Shown here piece after piece: positions 17,861 to 28,058 of a stretch of 64,000 nt of DNA. This DNA is from Lactococcus sp. dk101. GTDB taxonomy: Bacteria; Bacillota; Bacilli; Lactobacillales; Streptococcaceae. The stretch spans positions 62,001 through 126,000 of the forward strand of contig NZ_WITI01000002.1 of the NCBI RefSeq assembly GCF_009601055.1, given 5' to 3'. The position numbers were made by a program, and so were the translations under genes. Under the pieces are notes generated by a model that saw nothing but the letters and a program-made list of their open reading frames with translations, did not search any database and was not told where the DNA came from. Each line of letters starts with the position of its first letter. Positions within the stretch are counted from its first letter, which is position 1.

Positions 17861-17888
17861 CGAAAAAGGGATGACGTTCCCTTTTTCA
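17861..17888 (+). terminator. terminator after the double-HTH gene
   Basis: AAAAAGGGA and TCCCTTTTT arms around a short loop. Confidence 0.85.
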
Positions 17889-17927
17889 TTTGGATTAAGA
17901 TATTTTTGATGACTTATTTTTTAAATC

Positions 17928-17936
17928 TGCTATAAT
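17928..17936 (+). promoter_or_regulatory. extended -10 of kup
   Basis: TGC followed by TATAAT at 17931-17936; leader of about 50 nt to the ATG with a TGAGG ribosome site. No room for a c-di-AMP riboswitch. Confidence 0.6.
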
Positions 17937-17990
17937 GGTGTCATCCAGATCTTGATAAAATTTTTTTGGAATGAAAGTTGAGGTTTTATT

Positions 17991-20075
17991 ATGGGCAAAA
18001 CTGCACATAATAAATCATTTAATAAAGCTACAAAAGCTGGGTTTATTATTGCTTTGGGTGTTGTGTATGGAGATATTGGGACAAGCCCACTCTATACCAT
18101 GCAATCCATTGTTGAAGGCCAAGGTGGCCTCGCTCATATCTCTGAGGACTTTATTTTAGGGGCGGTCAGTCTGATTATTTGGACATTGACCTTGATTACA
18201 ACTGTAAAATACGTCCTTATCGCTTTAAATGCAGACAATCATCATGAAGGTGGCATATTCTCACTCTTTACCTTGGTTCGTAAAATGGCCAAATGGCTAA
18301 TTGTGCCTGCCATGATTGGAGGCGCAACCCTCCTTTCTGACGGCGCACTAACGCCAGCAGTGACGGTGACTTCGGCGATTGAGGGGCTAAAAGGCGTGCC
18401 AAGTTTGGCTGAACTTTATAGCAATCAAAACATTGTTGTCATAACGACTTTGATTATTTTGGCAATTTTGTTTCTCATTCAGCGGTTTGGAACGGGCTTT
18501 GTCGGAAAGATATTTGGGCCAGTCATGTTCATCTGGTTTGGCTTTTTGGGCGTTACAGGCTTGTTAAATTCGTTTGCAAATCTGGCCATTTTTAAGGCCA
18601 TTAATCCCTACTATGCTATCCATCTCTTGTTCAGCACTGAGAATAAAGCCGGTTTGTTTGTCTTGGGTTCAATATTCCTTGCGACAACAGGGGCAGAAGC
18701 TTTGTATTCTGACCTCGGACACGTCGGAAAAGGCAATATTCATGTGAGTTGGCCTTTTGTCAAGATTTGTATTGTCTTGTCTTATTGTGGACAGGGCGCT
18801 TGGCTGATTGCCCACCGTGGCTCTGATTTGGGCGGACTTAATCCTTTCTTTGCCATTTTGCCGACTAATATCATGCTGTACTCGGTTATTTTGGCAACCT
18901 TTGCCTCAATCATCGCGTCGCAATCCTTGATTTCAGGTTCCTTTACCTTGGTTTCAGAAGCCATTCGTTTGAAATTGTTGCCCATGTTGAAAATCTATTA
19001 TCCAGGGCAAACTTTGGGACAACTTTATATTCCAGCGGTCAATTTGGCCTTGTGGATAACAACCAGTTGCATCGTCTTGTATTTTAAGACTTCCGCACAT
19101 ATGGAAGCTGCATATGGCTTGGCCATCACGGTTACCATGTTGATGACAAGTATCCTCTTGTCTTATTATCTTATTCAACGTGGTTTGCCAAAATGGTTGG
19201 CATACGGCATCATGTCATTCTTTATCCTTATTGAAGGCATGTTCTTTATTGCTTCAGCTGTGAAGTTTTTGCATGGCGGCTATGTTGTTGTCATTATTGC
19301 CTTGTTAATCATGTTTGTCATGTTTATTTGGCACCACGGCAATGCGATTGTCTTTAAATACATCAAGTCCTTGAACTTGAATGACTACAAGCATCAACTC
19401 AAAGCCTTGCGCGATGACCCAACGATTGATTTGTATCAAACCAATGTGGTTTATTTGACCAGTCGAATGGATCATGAATGGATTGATCGCTCTGTTTTGT
19501 ATTCGATCTTGGATAAACGGCCAAAACGTGCCAAAGTTTATTGGTTTGTCAATGTGAAAGTTACGGATGAACCATATACCGCGGAGTATAAGGTAGATAT
19601 GATGGGGACGGATTATATCGTTCGCGTAGTGATATATCTTGGTTTTAGAATGCGTCAAGAAATACCACGTTATTTGAGAACCATTGTGACGGATTTGATG
19701 GAGTCTGGCCGTATTCCAATGCAACATCAGGATTACTCGATTACGCCAGGCCGTAAAGTAGGCGATTTCCGTTTTGTTGTTATTGAAGAAAAGCTGACCA
19801 ATGCGCGTCAGATGAACGATTTTGATCGCTTTGTCTTGCTCACGAAGGCAACCATTAAGAAATTTACATCTTCGCCAATGCGCTGGTTTGGACTTCAATT
19901 TTCGGAAGTAACCATGGAGACCGTGCCTTTAGTGCTGTCAGATGTCCGTAATCTTGAAATTCACGAACGTATTCCAGGTGCTGAGCCAGTCGTGACAGAA
20001 GGTGTTCCTTCTACCACGAGCGAACTTAAGCCATCAGAAGTACATCAAGCTTTGAAAGCACAAGAAAAAAATTAA
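17991..20075 (+). CDS. kup: Kup-type potassium uptake transporter
   Basis: 694 aa. KUP/HAK family K+:H+ symporter: about 12 membrane helices in residues 15-450 and a cytoplasmic C-terminal domain of about 230 residues. The opening [14 protein letters not shown] is the KUP signature; [16 protein letters not shown] and [14 protein letters not shown] are further family motifs. In L. lactis the KupA/KupB proteins are inhibited by c-di-AMP binding; whether this copy is cannot be seen directly. Single gene with its own promoter and terminator. Confidence 0.96.
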   Translation: MGKTAHNKSFNKATKAGFIIALGVVYGDIGTSPLYTMQSIVEGQGGLAHISEDFILGAVSLIIWTLTLITTVKYVLIALNADNHHEGGIFSLFTLVRKMAKWLIVPAMIGGATLLSDGALTPAVTVTSAIEGLKGVPSLAELYSNQNIVVITTLIILAILFLIQRFGTGFVGKIFGPVMFIWFGFLGVTGLLNSFANLAIFKAINPYYAIHLLFSTENKAGLFVLGSIFLATTGAEALYSDLGHVGKGNIHVSWPFVKICIVLSYCGQGAWLIAHRGSDLGGLNPFFAILPTNIMLYSVILATFASIIASQSLISGSFTLVSEAIRLKLLPMLKIYYPGQTLGQLYIPAVNLALWITTSCIVLYFKTSAHMEAAYGLAITVTMLMTSILLSYYLIQRGLPKWLAYGIMSFFILIEGMFFIASAVKFLHGGYVVVIIALLIMFVMFIWHHGNAIVFKYIKSLNLNDYKHQLKALRDDPTIDLYQTNVVYLTSRMDHEWIDRSVLYSILDKRPKRAKVYWFVNVKVTDEPYTAEYKVDMMGTDYIVRVVIYLGFRMRQEIPRYLRTIVTDLMESGRIPMQHQDYSITPGRKVGDFRFVVIEEKLTNARQMNDFDRFVLLTKATIKKFTSSPMRWFGLQFSEVTMETVPLVLSDVRNLEIHERIPGAEPVVTEGVPSTTSELKPSEVHQALKAQEKN

Positions 20076-20088
20076 AATGAAAAATAAA

Positions 20089-20112
20089 AAAAGAGCCTCG
20101 GCTCTTTTTTTT
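20089..20112 (+). terminator. kup terminator
   Basis: AAGAGCC and GGCTCTT around TC, then T-run; overlaps the end of the convergent small gene. Confidence 0.85.
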
Positions 20113-20278
20113 AACGTGAATAACGTTTTCTTTGTGATTTTTTACGATTGAGTGCAATGAAATCCTCTTTTTTGGTCTTGGCAATTTCTGCAGTAAGTCC
20201 AGTGCAGACAACGATAGCTGTGGCAACAACAATCTCGATTGATTTTCCAATCAGGTAACCCTTAATCATTTTGTTCAT
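20111..20278 (-). CDS. DUF3042 small membrane protein
   Basis: 55 aa: MNKMIKGYLIGKS, one hydrophobic helix, and a basic tail containing NRKKSQRKR. This matches DUF3042, a short family commonly encoded divergently from miaA in Lactobacillales; function unknown. Start ATG 20278 has an AAAGGA site; a longer in-frame start lacks support. Convergent with kup and divergent from miaA. Confidence 0.75.
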   Translation of the reverse strand: MNKMIKGYLIGKSIEIVVATAIVVCTGLTAEIAKTKKEDFIALNRKKSQRKRYSR

Positions 20279-20391
20279 GGCAATTCCTTTCGTTTCTGGA
20301 GAAAGTGACTCACACATCGGTTAATCGCTTTCTTGATTTCTTGTGTTATACTAAATATAGTATATTGCAGGAAAAATAGCAAGGAAAATTC

Positions 20392-21276
20392 ATGAAAAAT
20401 AAGGTAATTGTAGTCGTTGGTCCAACGGCTGTAGGTAAGACGGCATTGGGGATTGAACTCTGTCAACATTTTAATGGGGAAGTGATTTCGGGTGACTCGC
20501 AGCAGGTCTATTGCCAACTGAATATTGGTACAGCAAAAGCAACTGCTGAAGAACAAGCTGCTGCCGTTCATCATTTGATTGATGTACGTCAGCTGACTGA
20601 AAATTTCTCAGCATTTGATTTTGTCAATGAAGCCAATCGGCTGATTGAGCAACTGTTAACGGATGGAAAAGTGCCAGTCATTGTTGGAGGCACAGGACTT
20701 TATCTCCAATCTTTGATTGAAGGCTATCATCTGGGCGGACAGGAAAATCATGAGGCAATGATGGACTTGCGTGAAAGCCTGTCAGCGCTGACAGACGATG
20801 TTTTGTTTCAAAAAGTAAGTGAGCAGGGAATTAAAATTGAGGAAATTAATCGGCGTCGTGCCATTCGGGCGCTTGAATTGGCTGAGTTTGGGTCGGGAGA
20901 AAATCAAAGTTCGAACTATGATTTTCATTTGATTGGTTTAAATGCACCACGGGAGCTTTTGTATGAGCGAATCAACGCGCGTGTGGATCTGATGATGCGT
21001 AATGGCTTATTAGATGAGGCAAAAATGCTTTTTGACCAGTTTCCTGATGTTCAAGCAGCAAAAGGAATTGGTTACAAGGAATTCTTCCCTTATTTCCGTC
21101 AAGAAATCACGCTTGAGGAGGCTGTCGAATTAGTCAAACGCAATTCGAGACGCTATGCCAAACGCCAGATTACATGGTTTAAAAATCGAATGTCGGTTGA
21201 CTTTGTCGATGTTTTTTCAACAGAACAAATGGAAAAAATGCGTTCTGAGGTACAACTCTTCCTCGAAGAAAAATGA
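20392..21276 (+). CDS. miaA: tRNA dimethylallyltransferase
   Basis: 294 aa. Adds the dimethylallyl group to A37 of tRNAs reading UNN codons, the first step of i6A/ms2i6A synthesis. P-loop [11 protein letters not shown] near residue 9, SGDSQQVY near 36, [14 protein letters not shown], and [13 protein letters not shown] near 99. Length is slightly below the usual 295-315. An exact TGTCAGNNCTGACA (20780-20793) encodes LSALT in the region after the swinging domain. AAGGA ribosome site; a plausible promoter is TTGATT, 16 nt, TATAGT (20334-20361). Confidence 0.95.
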   Translation: MKNKVIVVVGPTAVGKTALGIELCQHFNGEVISGDSQQVYCQLNIGTAKATAEEQAAAVHHLIDVRQLTENFSAFDFVNEANRLIEQLLTDGKVPVIVGGTGLYLQSLIEGYHLGGQENHEAMMDLRESLSALTDDVLFQKVSEQGIKIEEINRRRAIRALELAEFGSGENQSSNYDFHLIGLNAPRELLYERINARVDLMMRNGLLDEAKMLFDQFPDVQAAKGIGYKEFFPYFRQEITLEEAVELVKRNSRRYAKRQITWFKNRMSVDFVDVFSTEQMEKMRSEVQLFLEEK

Positions 21277-21375
21277 GCTTCATGTTATAATAGACTAGGA
21301 CTCACTTTTTAGTCGTTCAGATTTTTTAGTGAGTGCCGTCTAGAAGAACGAGAAAAATAGAATTTGGGTAACACA

Positions 21376-22041
21376 ATGAATCAAAAATGGATTGACTTAG
21401 CCTTGAAATATGGAGGCTTTATGGAGCAAGATCGTATTTTTTTGGAAAATCGTCTTGCCAATTTGACGGATGATATGGACAAAAAAGTATTGGTTACGCC
21501 ACCAGCAAGTGTCTTAAATGCTTACTTTGCAGAGCTTTATCAAAAACGTTCGCCAAAGGACGCAACGGATTACTTTTTCAATTTGTCAAAAGACTTGGAG
21601 CTTTTTCAAGAAAAACCAGATTTCCGTTTGGAAGGCAAAGCCGGAGCTGAAAATTTCCGCTTTATTCGTTTGAATTTGTCAGGGAAATCTTTTGGTTTTT
21701 GCTACAAAAATGCGCAAGAAGAGGCACTGATTTTTTGTGAGTTTCCTTTAAAAATCACGCGTGAGTTGGTCTTTGAACTGTCACAAATTTTCCCACATTA
21801 TGTCCTAGTTTATGATGAAAATGAGATTGGCATGAAAAAGGCAGAATTCGGTGGAGCTTTTGAAGCAGTTGACAGCCTGTCAGCGCTGACAGATTTGGCT
21901 GAAAACGCGAATTATATGCGTTTGTCAAGCTATAATATTGATGATTTATTTGAACAGGCAGAAAAGATTGGTTACTTTGAAGCGCCAAGCCTGCAATTTT
22001 ATCAAAAACAATTTAATTTGTATATCAAAAAATTATTCTAA
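21376..22041 (+). CDS. conserved protein of unknown function in the miaA-rnz region
   Basis: 221 aa from ATG 21376 (an in-frame TTG at 21364 is possible). Soluble mixed alpha/beta protein with no motif I recognise. Genes at this position in streptococci are sometimes labelled cystathionine beta-lyase; I see no PLP signature and do not adopt that name. The exact palindrome at 21878-21891 encodes LSALTD. Its leader 21294-21343 can form an imperfect CTAG..GACTCAC / GTGAGT..CTAG hairpin. A TATAAT lies near 21285. Confidence 0.6.
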   Translation: MNQKWIDLALKYGGFMEQDRIFLENRLANLTDDMDKKVLVTPPASVLNAYFAELYQKRSPKDATDYFFNLSKDLELFQEKPDFRLEGKAGAENFRFIRLNLSGKSFGFCYKNAQEEALIFCEFPLKITRELVFELSQIFPHYVLVYDENEIGMKKAEFGGAFEAVDSLSALTDLAENANYMRLSSYNIDDLFEQAEKIGYFEAPSLQFYQKQFNLYIKKLF

Positions 22042-22073
22042 AAAAGAGTTCTCAAAACTGGGAATTTTTTCTT
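22040..22073 (+). terminator. terminator after the unknown gene
   Basis: TTCTCA and TGGGAA arms with flanking A- and T-runs. Confidence 0.65.
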
Positions 22074-22149
22074 TTTGACATGAAATCATGATATAATAGT
22101 AACAGAAAGAAATATATTGCGCTGCCTGACAGTGCAGAGGGAGGTTTTT

Positions 22150-23055
22150 ATGTCAGTCCTTATCATTCCACTGATTGTGCTTGCTGCTGTTTTAATTATT
22201 TTGATTGCAAGCCTGAGTACGCTAGCCTTTGTTGTCAAACAACAAACGGTGGCCATTATCGAACGATTCGGTAAATATCAAACCACAGCAACAGCAGGTT
22301 TTCACCTGAAATTGCCATGGGGGATTGACCGAATTGCTGCACGCATCCAACTGCGTTTATTGCAAACTGAAATGACCGTTGAGACAAAAACGGCCGACAA
22401 CGTCTTTGTTACCATGAATATTGCAACACAATATCGTGTTAATGAAGAATCTATCAAAGATGCCTACTACAAATTGATCAATCCAGGCGAACAAATCAAA
22501 GCTTATATTGAAGATGCGATTCGTTCGGCTGTTCCAAAATTGATTTTGGACGATGTCTTTGAGAAAAAAGATGAGATTGCCTTGGAAGTCCAAAAAACCG
22601 TTGCTGAAGAGATGCAAACGTATGGCTATATCATTGTCAAAACATTGATCACAAAAGTTGAACCTGATGCTGAAGTTAAGCAATCAATGAACGACATCAA
22701 TGCGGCACAACGTAAACAAGACGCTGCTCAAATGCTTGCCAATGCCAACAAAATCCAAGTGGTTACAGCTGCCGAAGCGGAAGCTGAAAAAGACCGCCTG
22801 CGTGGGGTCGGGATTGCGGAGCAACGTAAAGCGATTGTTGATGGTTTGGCACAACAAATCACAGAAATCAAGAAAGTTGGTGTTGACCTTGACGAAGAAC
22901 AAATCATGTCCATCCTCTTGACCAACCAATATCTTGATACCTTGAACCAATTTGCTGACCGCGGTAATTCAACCATTTTCTTGCCAGGTGGCGCACAAGG
23001 TGCCGATGAACTTCGGACACAAATTATGACTGCACTCGCAGGAGCTAAGAAATAA
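22150..23055 (+). CDS. SPFH/band-7 (stomatin-like) membrane protein
   Basis: 301 aa. One N-terminal membrane helix (about residues 2-25), then an SPFH domain: VVKQQTVAIIERFGKY near 28, LQTEMTVETKTADNVFV near 73, the QYRVNEE segment and a long alpha-helical region with AEAEAEKDR near 205. Family members form large oligomers scaffolding membrane microdomains and proteases. No NfeD partner is adjacent. ATG 22150 has a strong GAGGGAGG site. Ends in a short TAAAA tandem repeat. Confidence 0.92.
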   Translation: MSVLIIPLIVLAAVLIILIASLSTLAFVVKQQTVAIIERFGKYQTTATAGFHLKLPWGIDRIAARIQLRLLQTEMTVETKTADNVFVTMNIATQYRVNEESIKDAYYKLINPGEQIKAYIEDAIRSAVPKLILDDVFEKKDEIALEVQKTVAEEMQTYGYIIVKTLITKVEPDAEVKQSMNDINAAQRKQDAAQMLANANKIQVVTAAEAEAEKDRLRGVGIAEQRKAIVDGLAQQITEIKKVGVDLDEEQIMSILLTNQYLDTLNQFADRGNSTIFLPGGAQGADELRTQIMTALAGAKK

Positions 23056-23072
23056 AATAAAATAAAATAAAA
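23053..23072 (+). repeat. pentanucleotide tandem repeat TAAAA x4
   Basis: Begins within the SPFH stop codon region and runs into the terminator; non-coding, so unlikely to cause phase variation of a protein. Confidence 0.8.
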
Positions 23073-23073
23073 T

Positions 23074-23106
23074 GAGAAAGCCATTGGTTTTTCTCGTTTT
23101 TTTTAT
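23074..23106 (+). terminator. terminator after SPFH gene
   Basis: GAGAAAGCC and GGTTTTTCTC arms followed by a T-run. Confidence 0.8.
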
Positions 23107-23165
23107 TTTCGAAATCGAAACTTGAATTTTTTATCATTTTCCTGTAAAATAGAGAAGTTGATTAA

Positions 23166-23237
23166 GCGTCCGTAGTGTAATGGATATCACGCGAGATTCC
23201 GGTTCTTGCGATGGGGGTTCGATTCCCTCCGGACGCA
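23166..23237 (+). tRNA. tRNA-Arg(CCG)
   Basis: 72 nt folding as a cloverleaf: acceptor arms GCGTCCG and CGGACGC with discriminator A (23237); D arm around AATGGAT; anticodon stem CGAGA/TCTTG with loop TTCCGGT giving anticodon CCG (codon CGG); T arm GGGGG-TTCGATT-CCCTC (one G-T pair). No CCA is encoded. It stands alone between the SPFH gene and rnz, followed by TTGCAA/TTGCAA and an A-run. Confidence 0.95.
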
Positions 23238-23464
23238 TGCTTGCAAGGTTTTATTTGCAAAAAAAACACCACAAAAATAAATCGGATATTGTGAATTTTC
23301 GCAATGTCTTTTTAATTTCATACTGTTTAACTTCTAATATATCCTTTATAAGTTAAAGTTTGCGTCCTACGCAAACCACTTCTTGCGCTAGCGCAAGGCA
23401 GTAGGTTAACTAGTATCAAAACCGATTTATTGAACGATAGAAGTAGAAGTACGATGAGGTAAAT
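23238..23464. repeat. hairpin array between tRNA-Arg and rnz
   Basis: Four hairpins in a row: ATTGTGAA/TTCGCAAT (23288-23305), TTTAACTT/AAGTTAAA (23326-23357), GTTTGCGT/ACGCAAAC (23358-23376) and the 16-bp palindrome CTTGCGCTAGCGCAAG (23382-23397). No ORF. The rnz ribosome site ATGAGGT precedes 23465. Confidence 0.7.
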
Positions 23465-24388
23465 ATGGAGATTCAATTTTTAGGCACAGGCGCAGGACAA
23501 CCCTCTAAAAGTCGAAATACGCAGGCGATTGCCTTGAAATTACTTGATGAACGAAATGAAATTTGGCTGTTCGATTGCGGAGAGGCAACACAACACCAGA
23601 TTTTAAATACAACGATTAAGCCACGCAAGATTAAAAAAATATTCATTACGCATTTGCATGGCGACCATATTTTTGGACTTCCTGGCTTTTTATCAAGTCG
23701 GAGTTTTCAGTCTTCTGAGGAACAGACCGACTTGGAAATGTATGGCCCAGTTGGATTGAAAAATTATGTGATGACAAGTTTACGCTTATCAGGTTCAAAG
23801 TTAGGTTATCGGATTATTTTTCATGAATTGGAAAATGGCGGTAAAATTTTCGAAGACGATAGTTTTGAAGTCTATGCTGAACCGCTTGACCACACCATTT
23901 TTTGTTTGGGTTACCGCGTGGTTGAAAAAAATCGTGTCGGTGAGCTTGATGCACAAGGCTTGAAAGAAGCAGGACTTCCATTTGGCCCGCTCTTTGGACA
24001 AGTGAAAAAAGGTCAAGTTGTCGAATATAAAGGCAAAATTTTTGATCCGAAAGATTTCATTGGTCAAGACAAAATTGGTAAAATTGTAACCATTTTGGGG
24101 GATACCAGAAAATCAAATGCCGCGGTAAGACTGGCTTGGGGGGCTAATTTATTGGTTCATGAGGCGACTTATGAAGCTAAAGAAAGCAAGATGGCTAGAA
24201 ATCATGGACATTCGACATCAAAACAAGCTGCTGATGTGGCCAAAGAAGCAGGCGTTAATCGCCTCCTCTTGACTCATATCAGTGCAAGATATGTCAGGCC
24301 TTTGGTCAATCAACTGGCTACAGAGGCACAAGAAGTTCATGCTAACGCGTTTGTCGTGAGAGACTTTTACGAGGAAAAAATTGACTAG
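23465..24388 (+). CDS. rnz: ribonuclease Z
   Basis: 307-aa metallo-beta-lactamase endonuclease that trims tRNA 3' ends, relevant here because the neighbouring tRNA lacks an encoded CCA. Zinc motif [13 protein letters not shown] near residue 60; further ligands in LGDTRKS, VHEATYE and LTHISARY. N-terminal [18 protein letters not shown] is typical. Start of an operon rnz-SDR-recJ-(apt); its end overlaps the next gene by 8 nt. Confidence 0.96.
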   Translation: MEIQFLGTGAGQPSKSRNTQAIALKLLDERNEIWLFDCGEATQHQILNTTIKPRKIKKIFITHLHGDHIFGLPGFLSSRSFQSSEEQTDLEMYGPVGLKNYVMTSLRLSGSKLGYRIIFHELENGGKIFEDDSFEVYAEPLDHTIFCLGYRVVEKNRVGELDAQGLKEAGLPFGPLFGQVKKGQVVEYKGKIFDPKDFIGQDKIGKIVTILGDTRKSNAAVRLAWGANLLVHEATYEAKESKMARNHGHSTSKQAADVAKEAGVNRLLLTHISARYVRPLVNQLATEAQEVHANAFVVRDFYEEKID

Positions 24389-25073
24389 AAAAATTGCCAT
24401 TACTGGAGCTACGGGAGACATCGCAGCACAACTGATTGAAATGCTCCCAAATGACCATCTTATCTTGTTATCACGCGACCTGTCAGCACTGACAGAAAAA
24501 TATGGACATTTGGATTATGTCAGCTTGATGACGAATGATGAACTTTTGACCCATCCAAAAATGACCGTGGATATTCTCATCAACAATGCAGGATTTGGTG
24601 CTTTTAAACCTCTGTCAGCACTGACAGATGAGGAAATTAAGCAGCAATTTGAAGTGAACAGTTTATTTCCTATCCAATGCTTACGCTTTTTCAATCCACA
24701 GGTTCAGCTCATCAATATAGCATCCATCGCAGGTAAGATACCGAGTGCCAAATCCACCGTTTATGCGGCATCAAAAGCAGCTTTAATCAGTTTTTCTGAC
24801 GCCTTACGGATGGAGAGACCTGATTTGATTGTCACGACAGTCAATACTGGCCCAGTCACGACCAAGTTTCATGCAGACAATGTGGACTATCTAGCCAAAG
24901 TAGGCAAAAATGCCATTTCTGCAGAAAAAGTGGCGCAAACGATTTTAAAAAATATAGGAAAAAAGAAACGCGAAATCAATTTACCGTGGACAATGGCGCT
25001 TGTTGCAAAATGCCGCAGCCTTGTTCCTGCAGTAGTAGATTATTGTGCCGTCCATTTTTTTAATTTCAAATAA
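24381..25073 (+). CDS. short-chain dehydrogenase/reductase
   Basis: 230 aa from a TTG start at 24381 inside the end of rnz; GAGGAA serves as ribosome site. Rossmann motif [11 protein letters not shown], the NNAGFGAF motif near residue 71 and active-site YAASKAAL near 130. Substrate unknown. DltE-like SDRs occupy this position in streptococci. Two exact TGTCAGNNCTGACA copies 132 nt apart (24481, 24613) encode LSALTE and LSALTD. Confidence 0.88.
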   Translation: MTRKIAITGATGDIAAQLIEMLPNDHLILLSRDLSALTEKYGHLDYVSLMTNDELLTHPKMTVDILINNAGFGAFKPLSALTDEEIKQQFEVNSLFPIQCLRFFNPQVQLINIASIAGKIPSAKSTVYAASKAALISFSDALRMERPDLIVTTVNTGPVTTKFHADNVDYLAKVGKNAISAEKVAQTILKNIGKKKREINLPWTMALVAKCRSLVPAVVDYCAVHFFNFK

Positions 25074-25098
25074 AAAATTGAAATGAGATAAGGAGAAC

Positions 25099-27330
25099 AT
25101 GATACAGTCAAATTATAGCTGGAAATTGAATGAAATCGACATTCCAGAAGATTTTCTAAAATTAACCAAAAAGTTTCAATTGGATCTGTTAGCCAGTCAG
25201 CTTTTGTGGGCGAGAGGCATTCGGGATGAAGCCAGTTTACAGCGATTTTTACAGCCCAATCTGGAAGACTTACATGATCCTTTCTTGCTCCATGACATGG
25301 ATAAAGCCGTGGCACGCATTTTACAAGCGATTGAGCGAAATGAAAAGATTTTGATTTATGGCGATTACGATGCAGATGGAATGACAGCAAGTTCAGTCAT
25401 GAAAACGGCATTGGATGAGCTTGGAGCAGAAGTTCAAGTTTATTTGCCCAATCGTTTTACAGATGGCTATGGGCCAAACCTTGATGTGTATAAATATTTC
25501 ATTGAAAATGAACACATTGATTTGATTATTACTGTGGATAATGGTGTCGCTGGATTTGAGGCGGTAAGTTATGCTCAAAATGCAGGTGTTGATGTTGTCA
25601 TTACTGACCATCATAGTTTGCCAGCAGTCTTACCACCGGCTTTGGCCATTGTCCATCCAGAACATCCGGACAGTACTTATCCTTTCAAATATTTGGCAGG
25701 GGTTGGTGTTGCTTTTAAAGTGGCCTGTGCCTTATTGGATTATGCACCGACAGAGATGCTTGATTTGGTTGCCATTGGTACAATCGCCGATATGGTGTCC
25801 TTGACAGATGAAAACCGCGTTTTAGTATCCTATGGTCTTAAAATAATGGCTAATACAGAACGGGCTGGTTTGCAAGAATTGATGCGAATTGCAGGGTGTG
25901 ATTTTGAAAACATCACTGAAGAAACGGTTGGCTTTCAAATTGCGCCCAGACTAAATGCCTTAGGACGTTTGGACGACCCAAATCCAGCCATTGAATTATT
26001 GACGGGCTGGGACGAAGACGAAGCAGCACAAATTGCCCAGATGATTGATGAAAAAAATACCGAACGCAAAGCCATTGTCGAGCGGATATTTGAAGAAGCC
26101 AGTCAAATGTTAACTGATGAACCTGTTCAAATCTTGTATCATGAAGATTGGCACAAGGGTGTGCTTGGTATCGTGGCAGGACGCCTCTTAGAAAAAATCC
26201 ATAAGCCAGTAGTCATGTTGGCTCAAGAAGGTGATGTTTTACGCGGCTCTGCACGATCAATTGAAAATTATAATATTTTCAAAGCCCTTGATGCGCACCG
26301 CGACTTATTTGTTGCTTTTGGTGGGCACAAGCAAGCAGCAGGAATGACCATTCAACTGGACAAGATTGAAGCTGTTAAAAAGGCAATGATTGATTATATT
26401 GATCAAGAAAATCTTGATATGTCAGGTAAAAGTGAGTTGCTTCTAGCTGGAACTTGTCAACTTGATGACATCTCCTTGGCGACCATTGACGGCTTAGCGA
26501 AATTAGGCCCATTTGGAATGGATAACGCCAAGCCGAAATTCCTAATTAAAGATTTTCAAGTGCTTCAAAGTCGAAGCATGGGCAAAGACAATGCGCATTT
26601 GAAACTCAAAATTAAACAAGGCAAAACAACAGTTGATGCCGTGTATTTTGGACATGGGGCAGAACAGCTCGAATTTGAACAAACAGACAGTCAACTTGCT
26701 GTGACGCTTTCATCAAACACCTGGAATGGCAATACCAGTTTACAGTTGATGGTTGAAGATGCACAGGCAAATGGCGTTGAACTTATTGATATCCGAAGTC
26801 GGAAAATAAATTTACCAAAAAATGCAGTTGTTTTTGCAAATAATACTGTAAAAAATGATATAATAGAAGAAGTGCTTGTTTTAGCTGAAGTTCCAACCAC
26901 TGATGAAGGAATGTCAGTACTGACAAAGGCAATTTTGGAGCCATCAGTTCAACTGATTTACTTCAAAAACGAGATTGATAAGGCTTATTATCTGACGGGA
27001 GCTGGTACAAGAGACCAGTTCGCTAAATTATACAAGTCTATTTATCAATTTCCCGAATTTGACATTCGATTTAAGCTGAAACAACTTGCCGATTATCTGA
27101 AAATCCCCGAAATTTTACTGATTAAAATGATTCAAATTTTTGAAGAATTAAAGTTTGTTGAAATCAAGGACGGTTTGATGAAAGTCAATAAACAAGCCGA
27201 AAAACATGAAATTTCCGAAAGTCAAATCTTTCAAGAATTGCAAAAACTTGTTAAACGTCAAGAAATGTTTGCACTTTCGCCAGTCAAAGAAATTTATCAA
27301 ACTTTAAAAAAAGGAGAAGTCGAAAATTAA
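25099..27330 (+). CDS. recJ: single-strand DNA 5'-3' exonuclease RecJ
   Basis: 743 aa. DHH phosphoesterase acting in RecF-pathway repair, mismatch repair and base excision repair. Motif IYGDYDADGMTASSV near residue 80, DNGVAG, DHHSLP near 169, and the DHHA1 motif FGGHKQAAGMT near 408; an OB-like region and a Firmicute-type C-terminal extension complete the protein. AAGGAG site. Third gene of the rnz operon. An exact palindrome at 26912-26925 encodes MSVLT. Confidence 0.96.
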   Translation: MIQSNYSWKLNEIDIPEDFLKLTKKFQLDLLASQLLWARGIRDEASLQRFLQPNLEDLHDPFLLHDMDKAVARILQAIERNEKILIYGDYDADGMTASSVMKTALDELGAEVQVYLPNRFTDGYGPNLDVYKYFIENEHIDLIITVDNGVAGFEAVSYAQNAGVDVVITDHHSLPAVLPPALAIVHPEHPDSTYPFKYLAGVGVAFKVACALLDYAPTEMLDLVAIGTIADMVSLTDENRVLVSYGLKIMANTERAGLQELMRIAGCDFENITEETVGFQIAPRLNALGRLDDPNPAIELLTGWDEDEAAQIAQMIDEKNTERKAIVERIFEEASQMLTDEPVQILYHEDWHKGVLGIVAGRLLEKIHKPVVMLAQEGDVLRGSARSIENYNIFKALDAHRDLFVAFGGHKQAAGMTIQLDKIEAVKKAMIDYIDQENLDMSGKSELLLAGTCQLDDISLATIDGLAKLGPFGMDNAKPKFLIKDFQVLQSRSMGKDNAHLKLKIKQGKTTVDAVYFGHGAEQLEFEQTDSQLAVTLSSNTWNGNTSLQLMVEDAQANGVELIDIRSRKINLPKNAVVFANNTVKNDIIEEVLVLAEVPTTDEGMSVLTKAILEPSVQLIYFKNEIDKAYYLTGAGTRDQFAKLYKSIYQFPEFDIRFKLKQLADYLKIPEILLIKMIQIFEELKFVEIKDGLMKVNKQAEKHEISESQIFQELQKLVKRQEMFALSPVKEIYQTLKKGEVEN

Positions 27331-27422
27331 AACTTGTCAGCACTGCCAGTTCGGACCCCTGCAAAAGCAGCTGAGTCAGAAAGGGCATGCACAAGCGGAC
27401 AAGGATTTTTGACATTAAAAAA

Positions 27423-27935
27423 ATGGAACTTAAAGACTATATCGCAACTATCAATGATTATCCTAAAGAAGGCATCGTCTTTCGTGATATTTCACCTTTG
27501 ATGGCTGACGGTAATGCTTATAATTATGCTGCTACTGAAATTGTTCAATACGCCCGTGATAAACAAATTGATATGGTCGTAGGCCCTGAAGCACGTGGAT
27601 TTATCATTGGTTGTCCTGTTGCTTTTGCACTTGGTGTTGGTTTTGCGCCAGTTCGTAAACCTGGGAAATTGCCACGTGAAGTCATTTCAGCAGAATATGA
27701 AAAAGAATATGGTACAGATACTTTGACCATGCATGCTGACAGCATCAAACCAGGACAACGTGTTTTGATTGTTGACGATTTGTTGGCAACTGGTGGTACA
27801 ATTCAAGCTACAATCGAATTGGTTGAAAAACTTGGCGGAATTGTTGCAGGTTGTGCTTTCTTGATTGAACTTGACGAACTTAATGGCCGTCAAAAAATCG
27901 GTGATTATGACTATAAAGTGTTGATGCACTACTAA
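27423..27935 (+). CDS. apt: adenine phosphoribosyltransferase
   Basis: 170 aa. Salvages adenine with PRPP to AMP. PRPP motif [13 protein letters not shown] near residue 116; GPEARGFI near 54. Start [10 protein letters not shown] is the usual family start; an in-frame ATG at 27387 would add 12 residues but lacks a well-spaced ribosome site. The 92-nt gap after recJ holds a near-copy of the palindrome (27335-27348, one mismatch) and a CTGC-AAAA-GCAG hairpin. Confidence 0.94.
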   Translation: MELKDYIATINDYPKEGIVFRDISPLMADGNAYNYAATEIVQYARDKQIDMVVGPEARGFIIGCPVAFALGVGFAPVRKPGKLPREVISAEYEKEYGTDTLTMHADSIKPGQRVLIVDDLLATGGTIQATIELVEKLGGIVAGCAFLIELDELNGRQKIGDYDYKVLMHY

Positions 27936-27993
27936 TTTTTGAATAATAATTCAAGAAAAACATAAAAAAAGCTTGCTGGAAAGCATTTACATA

Positions 27994-28022
27994 TTGACAG
28001 TGAGCAAAAATTGATATAAGAT
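27994..28022 (+). promoter_or_regulatory. rpoE promoter
   Basis: TTGACA (27994-27999), 17-nt spacer, TAAGAT (28017-28022). Confidence 0.7.
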
Positions 28023-28058
28023 ATTACAATAAAGAGAAATCGGAAAGAGAGCTAGAAG

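Noticed and set aside
23053-23072. TAAAA microsatellite as a phase-variation tract
   Set aside because: Located after the stop codon and before a terminator, not upstream of or within a gene.
27387-27422. Longer apt start at ATG 27387
   Set aside because: Ribosome-like sequence is directly against the ATG, and the family start is [10 protein letters not shown] at 27423.
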